Shown here: positions 22,989-36,167 of the stretch, piece by piece | Layout of the letters: the number at the start of each line of letters is the position of its first letter | Numbering within the stretch: position 1 is the stretch's first letter | Source: Stramonita haemastoma | Taxonomy: Eukaryota > Mollusca > Gastropoda > Neogastropoda > Muricidae | Reading direction: 5' to 3' | NCBI GenBank assembly: GCA_030674155.1 | Contig: CM060320.1 | Coordinates: 20,446,824 to 20,510,823, forward strand | Length of the DNA stretch: 64,000 nt | Notes under the pieces: model-generated | The model's database searches: none | Told to the model about the DNA's origin: nothing | The model's input: only the letters and a program-made list of their open reading frames with translations | Position numbers and translations under genes: made by a program

Positions 22989-23149
22989 TTACATATTGAC
23001 TCCGTAAGTTTTGTTCTCAAAAGCGGTTTCCTGGGCCGATTTTTTGTGGAAACGTCTCCAGATAAGGAAGATGACTGGGATGAGAATAGACAGGAGAACT
23101 AGCACAGCACACGTGGCCAGCAACGGAATCACCGGTACGTCAGATGTGC
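22989..23149 (-). CDS. receptor exon: transmembrane helix and cytoplasmic start
   Basis: [20 protein letters not shown] continues [10 protein letters not shown] and then RRFHKK, a single hydrophobic helix with a basic stop-transfer. The tail [16 protein letters not shown] ends at TAA (22991-22989). The same bases read AT|GTAAGT, a perfect donor at 22992, so the protein may instead continue into another exon. Phase 1 acceptor fits the FN3 exon upstream. Confidence 0.85.
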
Positions 23150-23230
23150 CTGCACACAGCCAAAGGTAACAAGCAAAGGTGACCTCTCATGATGGACTAA
23201 AATACACGTAGTTAACACACACACCACACA

Positions 23231-23327
<97 letters not shown>

Positions 23328-23561
23328 TACACTTGAGATTTTACACACAAAGACAAAGACGAAAGTACCATGTACTCTTATTGATACATAGGTCTATATA
23401 CACGGAGTATCTCTTGTAGATGAAAAGAAATCAGCCCCAACATTATTTCTGTGTCTGCTGTCATTACAAGTCAAGTCAAATCAAGTGAAGTCAAAATCAT
23501 TTTTACTGAGGATAAAAAGATTAAGTTTACACAACTTTTTTCATCCTGCCCTCACAAACCA

Positions 23562-23640
<79 letters not shown>

Positions 23641-24260
23641 TGTGTGTGTGTGTGTGTTTGCATGCGCAGGGGGGTACATGCACATGCTGTGTGTGTGGAT
23701 GAACCCAAGTTTGCTACTCCGCCTCCCATTCTCAGTTCTTTATTTTTTTTTACCCTCTGTGTCTATCAACAAAACATCACACTAAAACCCCCTACATACC
23801 AGCAGTTTTTGTAACGAAATGAAGGGAAGCCATGGTGATGGTTGTTCCGTTCGACAGGCCGATGACAAACTTGCTGTGGTAAGCTGTTCCCGACTCCAAT
23901 CCTGTGAGCGTCATTTGAGCCAAATTTGGGTCAAGGTCAATCACTTTCCCCTTCCCTCCGTCACCGCTCTGACGATAGGTGACCTTGAAGGTAGATATGA
24001 CCTCTGTGACGTCAGTAGGCAGTGGAGGCCACTTGAAGGTCGCTGAGGTGTCACCGAGGGTCACTTGTAACGTGTCGAAGGTAAAGGCACTGGTCAATGC
24101 TGGGAGCAGAAGATTTGAACAAATTAATGCAATGTCAAAGGTTTAAATGGCAATCTTGGACAAAAGAAAGAGTGTTGGATGAGATAATGTATGTCATCAT
24201 GTGTGGGTACCTGCGTAGGTGTATATGAAGCACACAATGGAATTTTGCATGTATAGATAA

Positions 24261-24299
<39 letters not shown>

Positions 24300-24335
24300 C
24301 ACAAGACACACACACACACACACAGACCACACCCT

Positions 24336-24369
<34 letters not shown>

Positions 24370-25016
24370 ACACACTCACAAACAACACAACACACATTAA
24401 CAAAACACATTATAAACACATTCTTTCCACCCCCCCCCCCTTCCCCCACACACCCACCTTCAAAAGCTGGAGTTGTAAACTGTACAGTTGACACGGTCAC
24501 ACGATTGGTGACGTAAAAGTCGTCAACGCCACAAGACGAGCTTCGTAACTCTGTGACGGAGCCAATTTTACAAGTGTGATATTCGTCGTCATAGGGTTCA
24601 GCGTCATCGTTCTATTCCATGTCGATGATGATGTCACTCGGAACTCTATGACGAAAGCAGTGACGTATGGTCGCCAAGGCTGGGAGAGAGGGGGCCATAC
24701 CAGTGTGGCAGAATGGGAGGCGATAGCAAACAGCGTCAGAGTGGTGTTTTGGAACTGCCGTGGACTTACGGATTCTGGTACTATGTGGGGTGAAACAGAA
24801 TAAGCAGCAACGATTTTTAGAGACATGTCATTGAAAGTCTATGCTGTTTCATGTACAAACGCATGCTCTTCTGTACATGCACAAACATATGGATACAAAG
24901 ACACATACATGCACTTACCCAGCACTCCTCTCTTATCCAGTATTAACAGACAGACACGTACATATACACACATACATAAAAAAAGCACTATCTGGAAATA
25001 AAAATGACTCTCTCTC

Positions 25017-25049
<33 letters not shown>

Positions 25050-25198
25050 CTCGACATATTGGATCGGTGGTATAGGTGGTCACGCCGCTTTGCCTAGAAA
25101 GCAAAAAGTCCGGGTCGGAGTGTGCGGGGTTCGTACCCCGTTTGGACCCAAAACCTTTTTCCCCATCCATTAGACCATGAGTGGTGGTCTGGGCGCTA

Positions 25199-25229
<31 letters not shown>

Positions 25230-26019
25230 CGTGTGTTACACATCACTATTTAGCGCACGTAAAAGAACCCACGGCAACAAGGGGGTTGTCCCTGGCAAAA
25301 TTCTGTAAAAAAAGCCACTCTGATAGGGAAACAAATACACTTGCATGCAGGAAAAAGAAAAAAAAAACGGGTAGGCGCTGCACATGTGGCGACGCGCTCT
25401 CCCCGGGGAGAGCAGCCCGAATTTCACGCAGAGAAATCTGCCGTGACATAAAGTGGTACAAAATACAAATACAAAATATATATATGTACACACACACACA
25501 CACATCCTCTTGCGTGGGATGCCAGTGCATGCATCCGTGCGCGCACCACACACACACACACACACGCACACACCGCCAAGCACCCCCTTCCCCGCCAACA
25601 GCAAACAAAACAACCCCCCCCCCCCCCCCCAAAAGCCAACAACCTGGTAAATGATAAAATAAAAAAAGATATGCAGTAACAGAAATCCCATCTTAATTTT
25701 TGCACATAAGCTACATCCTCTTTCAGATAACAGCGTTATAGGAGCCTCCAGTCATCCGCACGTACCACACACGCTTTGTTGATAAGCAAATCCGTCAGGG
25801 CATAAACGGCTGATACCGAAGCTGTGGAAGGTTCCAGAAGACGTTACGTTCCCCCCGTTATCAAGAGGCAGCGAAATTGGGGGTAGGCGGTAAACAGGCT
25901 GGCCAACACCCTTTCCGTTTCGTTGAAAGATGTCAGTATTTTTGCTTCGTTGTTGGCGTCACTGGAATGAAAGAGGTGGAGTTGTCATTTGGGCGAACTC
26001 GTCTGTACATGTGTGTGTG

Positions 26020-26052
<33 letters not shown>

Positions 26053-26100
26053 TGAGTGTTGTGTGTGTGTGTGTGTGTGTGAGTGTGTGAGTGTGAGTGT

Positions 26101-26151
<51 letters not shown>

Positions 26152-26293
26152 GTGTGTGTGTGTGTGTGGTGTGTGTGTGCGCGCGCGCGCGTGCGCACGC
26201 ACGTGTGTGTGTGTAAGGCTACCTAATCATTCAGATAGGGCCTAAAAACAAAACAAAATCAGAAGCGAGAACACACACACACACACACACACA

Positions 26294-26332
<39 letters not shown>

Positions 26333-26771
26333 GCGCGCGCGCGCTATCTCATTACTGTAAAGTCATGTACAGAAAAGTAACTTTCATGGGAAACTTGAAG
26401 TATTTAGCTGTCCAATAAAGATTCCCAACATCATCTATAAGTTGCACTGAAATTCTTGGAAAACTAAATAGGCCTATTCTCAAAATGTGACTTACTCCTG
26501 TTCTGAGCCACTGTCTTGTGAACATATTCTGTTTCAATGTCCAGTACTAAACAGTTTACAAAAAAAAATCTAGCATTGAAATTCAAATGGAACCTGTTAA
26601 CATGGTTTCGAGAAAACCAACGACTGCTGGTTTTGCTAGGATTATTTTCAATTCTTCTGTAAAAAAATATTACTGGTAGGGTTTTTATTTGTTTGTTTGT
26701 TGTTTATTTTTTAAAGTCTAATAACATCAAATGTGCAGAGCCTTTAAATTCAACAACAACACCACCATCAT

Positions 26772-26841
<70 letters not shown>

Positions 26842-27720
26842 ATAATATATCCTCCCTTCACCCACACACCAACCGAAGGTACACCTACGTGATATTTGCA
26901 GCAATAACAGCAACAAGTTCTATCTGCTTGATCTCCCGACGTTTTCTGTGAAGGTCCTGTCGTGGACACGTGACCACAACGTCCTTGACCCAACAGCTAA
27001 CGAAGAAGGGGGACTCCCTGTCAGCGCATGGCATATGACCTTGGATTCGATTTTCCAAGGCTCTGCTCAAAGTGACCTTCAAGGTGTCGTCATTGGTGCA
27101 TTCCCCATGGAAACCGATCTGACTGGCAATGGCCAACCCCATGGGTGGTTTCGTCACTACATCAGAGAACAAACATAGTTTTAAGTGTTTCAATAACTAT
27201 GATATAACAGTATTAACAAAAAAATCTTGCTTGATTTTAGGTACAATTCTTGTCAAAACTCTTCAAACGGAATCATTGTCCTGCACAGTATTTATTGCCG
27301 ATAATCAAAATAAAAGCCGCCGCTGTGGCCTAGTGGTTAGGGCGTTGTACTCGTAATCTAAAGGTTGCGGTTCGATCCCAGCTATTCCGCTATGGCGTTG
27401 TGCCCTTGGAAAAGACACTTTACGGCTATTTTCTCACCCACCCAGGTGTAAAAGGGTACCAACCTTGTGTTGGGGTTAACCCTGCGATAGACTGGCGTCC
27501 TATCCAGGGGGAGTCTATGACTCTCAGTCGCTTAACGCCACAGAAACCGGATAAGCACCGGCCTGATGAGCCTTATGGCTCGGACAGACTTTAACTTAAC
27601 TTAATCAAAATAAAACTCTGCTATTTCAAATGTTTCAATAATGGTTGCACATAACATGTTGTGCTGAATATTCCGTCACAGGCCAAACAAACCAAGGTGC
27701 TTTCACGTAAATAATATTCA

Positions 27721-27765
<45 letters not shown>

Positions 27766-28778
27766 CTTACTCATTTACAGATGGACTTTTCTCCCATCCA
27801 TCACACTATGAGCGCTGGTGGTCTGGCCGGATGCTAGTTGGTGTTTTACAACTGAATAAACAGTTGTCCCATGTGCAATAGATTAAAAGCGTATGTAAAA
27901 GAAACCACAGCAACAAGAGAGTTGTTCTGGCAAACTTCTGTGAGGAAAAAACCCTCTCACATATAACCCCCTCACAAACACCAGCACTCACAGGAAAATA
28001 AAGAAGAAAAAAAAGATGGCATTGCATCGGTGGTGATGTGCTTTCCTTAAAGACAAGTGGTCCAAATTTCTTTCAGATAAATTTGCCTGACTGATAACGG
28101 TTCAAACACAACGCAATATAACACAACACAACTCAACACAATCAAATGTCTGGTGGTCTGGTGCTAGTCTTTCTGATGAGACAATAAATCGAGGCCCTTT
28201 GTGCATCATGCATTCAACACACATAAAAGAACCCGCAGCAACAAAAGAATTGTCCCTGGAAAAAAAATCTTGAGAAAAAAGCCCACAAACTGACAGGAAC
28301 ACTTAAAAAAAAAAAGGGTGGCACTGCACCTGTGGCGAGGTACTCTCCCTGGGAAAATCAGCCAGAATTTCACGCAGAAAAATCTGACATGACTTAAAAG
28401 AAAAAGGTATAACTTGTTTGTCTCTCACCTTGAGGGCACATCCACACCGGACAGCAGCTGTTGGTCACATTGGTCAAGATGCACTTGGGGCGTGGAGCCG
28501 GTTTTACAGGAGGACACACAGAGGTGCATGTGATCTCACCTTGGGTACACTTGCACTTATGGCCACATTCCCCGTCCAGAAATACTTCCTCGTTTTTCAG
28601 AAAAGTGTCTTTGTAAGCACAACCATCACCTGTTTGGAGAGTGGGCAGATGTCAGTATTTTGTGAGATTCCTTGAAAAATAATAAACAAACAACAAAAAA
28701 CCTAAACAACAACAAACGAAAAGCCAAACAAACACACACACACACACTCGCAAACACGCTCGCGCGCCGCGCGCGCGT

Positions 28779-28844
<66 letters not shown>

Positions 28845-31800
28845 CACACACACCCACAACCCCCAAAACAAACAAAAAGAAAACCCCAAACAACATCATC
28901 AACAGCAACAACAAATTCAAAGCATTGCCAGTTTCCACAAAATAAATTTATACAGAAAAAAACCCAACCATCTACTTTCGTAGTTTAAAAATGCATATAA
29001 TCGTTCCCCAAACCATGTGACACAGTTTCTAAAAAATCGCCTTGGTTAGCCTCAACTGTGCGCTAATTAAGACAAATTCCTAAACTGCCGGAAACATAAG
29101 TGAAATGTTATCTGTCAGTACTGTTGCCTAATTACGACTAATTGACAAGTTACCAGAAACATAATAAAAGATAATCTGTACTTTTGACCTGCAGTAAAAA
29201 CACTTGGAGAGTGTGTTTGTATATGGGAAGATGGAAGATGAGCGAAAATGCGTCGCGCTGCCGTTAAGCACCTGACAAGTCTGGCCCAGCGGATCTGACT
29301 TCAGTATAGGAGAGATTTGTTATGTTTTAAGTCTTTCTGGAAAAAAAAGACAGGAAAATGGACCAAGAAGGCAGAAAAAAGACAAGAAGGAAGTGACAGG
29401 AAGAAAAGGAACAAGGTAGAAACAAATGAGAGATAGAAAAGAAGAAATTCCTAGCATAGAATTTTGAGAATATGGGGATGCCAGTCATACTGACAGGCCC
29501 CCTGGCATCCCCACGGGGGAAGCGAAAATGAAAACTCACCTTCGGGAAGGCAGCGCCACGTCTTGCAGCAGGGGCGTTCATGAAGGCACCAGCTGGGGTG
29601 AGGGGCATGCCGAGGAGGACAGCACAACCATGCGCTCTTCAGGGCACGCGGGCCGGCAGACCACCTCTCCGCTGTCGCACGTGCAAACTTGCTCACAGTC
29701 CTCCGAGATGACGTCTCCGCTGTGGTACACAATGTCTTCAACCAGGCATGTTGGGTCTGCCAAAATTTAAAAAAAAAAAAAGGAAGAAAAAAACGAATAG
29801 AAAGCCATTAGATATGTCTGACAGTTAATCTGGATTGCATCATAGTGCTACACTGGCTGGCATAAGTTAAATGTTCTCATTCACCCCTCCTGTGATGAGT
29901 CTCCTTGGCTGAACTCAGTGGTATTAAAGTCTCACCAGGGACCTAAGGGAGCCATTTAAAACAAATTCCCCACTCAAAAAGTCGTTGTCAAGCTTCCCAG
30001 TTGTGGGGAATCGATCCCCTCCCCTTCAGGAACTAAGATTGGTTCTCACTCCTTTCTCTAAAACGTTTTTTTTTAATTGATAAATCATAAATCAAAGTCC
30101 AGTGTAGAGAAGTATACATAACTTGTGTATATATCAAGTATCCATTATTTTTGGTCAACGAATAGTCCTCTTATGGACGGTGGTATGGATAACAAAAATA
30201 TTTACCGTGCACTCGATGCTTTACTAGCACTCTGAATTATGCAACAACCGAAGCCTCTGCCTTTTTGATTTTTTTCGGGCGATGTGGAGTAGAGTATGTA
30301 GAATATATATTGCATTCACTATACCACTTCTTAAACAAACCTGAACATTGAAACTTGGCTCAAGCGAACCAAGACATACAGACCTTTTCCCATGGTTCTG
30401 GCGACAAAGAAACCGATCAGGGTGGAGTTGAACGCGGTCTCCGTCACCCCCATGTCCCGCTTGACCACCGGCTCCACGTGCACGAAATACGTCGTGTTGG
30501 GCCTCAAACCATCCAAGGTGATGAACACCCGGTCATCCACCCGTATGGCGGCATCCGCATGTAGCAGGTCTGACGGTGAGGACACGTTATCATCCGAAGT
30601 CGAGTGGTTGGGTGTAGGTTTACTGGACCATGAAGCGGCGCTCCCCTGCCCGTCTGACGTGATCACATTCGTAGCGGTCCTGCGTACGTGTGCTGGAGTG
30701 ACGTGGTCGGTCGAAGCTATAGTGAGTGTTCGGCGCGAAGGACAAGGCATCAGCGCTGCAAAGGCTGATCCCACAGACACAGACAATGAAATCCTGGGAA
30801 TCTGCAAAGCGTAATCAACCACAGTCGAGAGAATTGCCCTATGTCAAGTACGTCATTTCCGCTATATTAGCATGACGGATGGACGGATAATTTGCAGCGA
30901 GAGCAGCTAATGGGACTGACAGCTGTGGATTGAACAACACTGCAACAGACAACGAAACAAGACAAACTGCTTCCTCTGTCCATGACTCAATCATACTCTG
31001 CTGTTTTTATTCTCCATTCAGCCTGTTCATGACCTCAACCATGTCTAAGACAGCAATCTACGACAGCTAATGAAAAGCATTTATAGTCACATCCTGATAC
31101 TTCTCACCTGGCTTCTTTAAGCTGGTATTGTCGCTAGCTAACATCTGATGCGATACCAAACCCTGACTAAGGCCCCACGCTGGTGGATGGTGATATTATG
31201 TTTTTTGTACGCAGCAATCTGTTGAGCATTAAACATTAGGAATACAGAACAAGCACCCCTCCCATGACAAAAAAAAGTAAAAACAAACACACACTATCAC
31301 ACTGAAAACAACTTCCACGCAAAAGAAGGGAACAAACACCAGGAAACACTCATTAACCACAGCAAACCGAAACACCTGTGAAAACACACCTACGAAAACC
31401 CAAACCCTTGACACCTCACACTGTAACAGACACACACACACACCAAAAAACAAAACAAAAAAAAAGGACAAAAAGCCCATCGCCTTCATGACCTACCCGG
31501 GTTCTCGTCCATGCAGAAGAGCGTGTCACAGCAGCCTCACGACGCACTTGCGGATTGGGACAGAGGAGTCTGGCCAGTTGCCACTCTGGTGCCGGACAGG
31601 CGGTGGGTGTGCAGTTGACATGGTTGCCTTGTGAGCACACGCACAGGGCACACTCGCTGGTGAAAGAGGCCCTACACGGTAGTTTGTGCCATTGTGATTG
31701 CAGCCGGCCTCCCTCTCTGCCTCTTCTGAAAATAAAGGATTGGAGAATGGACACCACTGTCAGTAAGGTTGTGAAGGTGGTGGTGGTGGTGGTTGTTCGC

Positions 31801-34800
31801 TGGTTGGTTGGTTGGTTTCCCCCCAGTAGTTTGCTCAGTGATCCCCTTCATATTATAGGTCAATGGGCTCTTTAGGACTAAATCCTTTCCGAGTTCACAC
31901 ACAAAACAACAGACAGAATAAAAAATAAATGAAAAAAAAATAATAATAAAGATCCAAAAATGCCATGAACGATTAACCACTTGCACTTATACGAGATAGA
32001 TTTTGCATACTTATGCACACTCACACATTTATACACCAATTAGACACACTCGTTTAGTAATGCACATGAGAACAGGCCTAGCACTGTTTCTCTTCCTCCC
32101 CCCCCCCCCCCCCCCCCTCTCTCGTCTTCTGATTACCCTCCCTTCTGTCTGTCTATCCTCTTGTATCTCTTCGCCTTACCTATCTCTTGGTTTAAACAGA
32201 ATTTGTTCAGAAAGGTGTCACAAAAATAACTACAAGCATACCTTGACAGGACAACAAGTAAACTTATGACTTCCTTATCTCTTCGCCTTCTTTCTTCTGT
32301 CTGCTTCATTGCAACATTCATTCTTATAATTACCTGGACTTTTCTACCTTTCGGTGTTTTCTGTCCTCCGCTGTCTATCTATTCTTTTATGTCTTCTTTC
32401 TCATGTGTCTCCCGGATGGTCTGTCTTTTGTCTGTCTTCCCTTCTCGCTGTCGGCATTTCAGATAGCTACTTACCTTCCTCCCGCGGGCAGGAGACCGTG
32501 ACATTACAGGAGCACTCCTCCAGGAACTGCAGCGAGCAACCTTCGGGGACCTCTGGCAGACTGGACTGGGGACAAGACGGCGTGCATTTCATCTGTCCTG
32601 TTGCGGTACATGTGCACACCGGTCCTCACAGTTGTCTACTACCTCCCCGAGATCGAACACTTTGCCGTTGTGAGTGCAATGTGTCACAGCTGGAAAAAAA
32701 AAAGTTCTATACATAGATTCATAGATAGCAATGAGGGAAAACTGACATTAGTGCAAGAAACCTGTTATAACTTTTAACTTGAAAAAAAAACACTAATTAT
32801 TAGTAGAAAAATGCCCCTGTTAAAAACACCACACAAAAAACAAAAAAACACTGGGACAGCATTTGACACATTTTTGCTGTATTTAACATGAGTTTTTCCA
32901 GACCTCACTTCAAAACTTCGGTTACTGAACGGTCAATCTAAAAAAAAAATTATGGGAGTGGCATGCTTTAACAACTCGCTACCTTACAGAGAAACACTCT
33001 TCAAAAAACAAAACAAACAAACAAAAAAACCAAAAGAAAGAAAAAAAAGATACCAGCTGCCACGGCGTTTGGTTAGAGCTGTGGGTTACAAGCTGGAAAA
33101 TCGTGGTTCAAATCCCATAAGATTCATAGAGACTTAATGTGCTTGCTATGGACTCCACTTTACCGACACGATTTTGAGACTTTTTTTTTTTTTTTTAAAA
33201 ACTACCTGACCAACACTGCAGGTATCAATGCTTCCCGGCCCGGTTGACGTCGGAATATATCATGAAGGAAGCCTAGGTACAGCAATGTCAAAGTAGTCTC
33301 AAAACGCATGCCCTTCCATAGCGCCACCATTACATCAGCCTCACCATCATTGATCATCATGCAATAATAGATAGCCCCGGTCGCTCTGGTCTCATAAGAG
33401 ACCCCAGTTTCTGTTTTCCATGCACCTCTGAGCATGTGGTGAGTTTGTGTCAAAGCCTTCGGGGTTGGTGGTTCATTGGAGAGGGTTGTCAGGAAGGATT
33501 TTGTAGTGGTCACCATCCCGGTTGGGCGTCTCACTCAGTGTGGGCTCTGTCGTCAGTCAGGGGTTTAGAAGGTGGTGTTTTGGGTGTGTTAGCCCAGAAC
33601 AGGCGCCACTGAACACCATCAAAGTAACCTAGCATGCAGGGCCCCGCTGGCTGGTGGTCCCACAGCGGCCTGATATTTATTGGCTCCGTCTGAACTTCTG
33701 ACTTTGAGAATGCTACATAATGAGTTAGGCTATGGTTGAGGCAGGAGATCGAGATAAGTGGCGTAGGAACAGCAGGACAAGAACGTCACAAAAAATGAGG
33801 CTGCAAAAACCACCCCATCTAAAAAAACAAAACAAAAAAGAAGATAAGGAGAAAAAAATATGCACATTCACAGGAAACAATCTTGCTGCCTCCCAAGGCT
33901 TTTACCAAAAGATAAACTTTTTTTTTTAAAGAGGGAAAGAGAACAGTTTCAAAAAATAAACCACGAATAAATGAAATGTTGTTGTGTGTTCCCCAGCGTA
34001 ACACTCTGGGGGTCACCCACCCGGAAATCACTGTGAAATTGAAATTGCACACTGAATGAGAAGTTTGCGTGTATGACTTTTTAAGTATCTTGCTATATAG
34101 GCAGCCATACTCCGACTTCAGATTTTTTTCTCCTTTACAGGAGAGTGCAGGTTGTTATGTTAAAAGCTTGTCATAGCTGAAGGCAATCTCAACACAACAT
34201 TTTTACAAAACACGATTTTAGTGTAGGCCTTGGCAATTAGCTGACATTAATAACTAACAGCTTTTGGCCTGGACCAAATAAATGAAATAAAACAAATAAG
34301 TCAAGAAAAGCCAAACAAGCAATGATATTCTGAGCTCTATCTTAAGGATCAAGAAAATGATCTATGATGTGTGTAAAGAGCATGAGCAGTTGATCTCAGC
34401 TGAAAGATCAGCCAAATAGTGTTGCCATGCAAGGGAATGCTGCAATTAGTAAAACATTTTCAGTTACAACTGACCGTCAGTGTTGACCCAGATGGCCTCG
34501 GAGAAGTTACCCAGGACAGTGGCCCTGGCATCCACCCACAAAGCCAGCCTCATACAGTACAATGTACCCGCTTCCAGCTTAGTCACCGTGTACTGCGCCC
34601 GGGTACCAATCTGTACAAACAGTCATGCACATCTTATGTGACCTAGAGATCTGTCAATGTCCACAAGGAGGTGGTTTGTCACTTGTCTACATCATCAAAC
34701 GAGTGTGCCTTATCTAAAAACAAACACACTTTATGAATTAGGGGACAGATTCACATCCATCCATCTATTCATTCATCCACTCACGCATCCATCCATCCAT

Positions 34801-36120
34801 GGGGGACGGGATAGCCTGGTGGTTGCTAACCCGGATTTGAATCTCGCTCAAGAGAATTTTTTCCTCTGGAGTTAATATCAGTGCCAACCGAGATATCGTG
34901 TGCGAATGCATGCAGAACATCTTTTGCATACGTTAAAACCAGTTCCGTTTTTCGGAAGAGTAGGCCATAGTGTGCCGATGGGAACGGATGACAAAACTGC
35001 ATACACACAGGGACTGGCCGTAAAAAAGCACATGAGTTCTTTTACCATTATCCTCGAAAAAAAAGAATAAAATAAAAAAATAAATTAAATAAACCCATTC
35101 ATTTCCAGCCTAGCCACCAACAACCCTACCCTTCCATCCATCCGTTCATTTGTTATTATTCATAACGACGTTCTTTTAGAATTTGCTGATTTTTTGTAAT
35201 GGGAGTTTATCCATTCAAGTATTCTGGAACGAATAGGTGTATTTCTTTTAATGTTTTTGTCTGTTCCTTGCAGAAAACTCTTGTACTTATACATCAACCA
35301 ACAAACCAAACGTGAGTGCATTCAACTTCTTGTATTACTTAGGCTAAGTGATATCCCTTTCCCCTTTTCATCACGCGCACACGCTAGCACAGACACAGAC
35401 AGGATAGCCTGGTGGTTAGAGTGTTGTGTTGTGCGATGTAGTAGCGATCTGAAGGCTCGGGTCCGATCCCAGGTTCGCTCCACCGCAGGGACGCCCGTTC
35501 AAGGGGATTTTCCCTCTGGAGTTAACGTCAGCGCCGACTCCACTCCCCCGAAAGGCCTTACAGTTAAAGTCTGTCCCGAGCCTAAGGCTCATCAGGCCGG
35601 TGCTTATCCCGGTTTCTGTGGCGTTAAGCGACTGAGAGTCATAGACTCCCCCTGGATAGGACGCCAGTCTATCGCAGGCTTAACCCCCAACACAAGGTTG
35701 GTACCCCTTTTACACCTGGGTGGGGTGAGAAAATAGCCGTAAAGTGCCTTTTCCAAGGGCACAACGCCATAGCCGAAATTGGGATCGAACCCGCAACCTT
35801 TAGATTACGAGTCCAACGCCCTAACCACTAGACTACAGCGGCGGCTCGAAAGGCCTTTAGATGAGACTATAAACTGATGTGCCGTGTGCAAACCTGTTCC
35901 GCTTTTCAGAAGAGTAGGCCATTTGTACTGGTGGGAACGGATGATAAAATTACAAGACTGCATGCACACGGATGCTAGATGTAAACAAAAAAGCACATGG
36001 ATGCTTATTCCCTTATCCTTGGAATAAAAGACCTAAAAAGAGCAAGACAGACAGACAGGCCGACAGACAAGACAAACAGGCCGACAGAGACAGACAGACA
36101 CAGAGACAGACAAACAGGCC

Positions 36121-36167
<47 letters not shown>

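Noticed and set aside
33202..33534. 110-codon minus frame inside the receptor intron, considered as an exon
   Set aside because: No domain, no Cys pattern, and the phases of the flanking exons already match without it.
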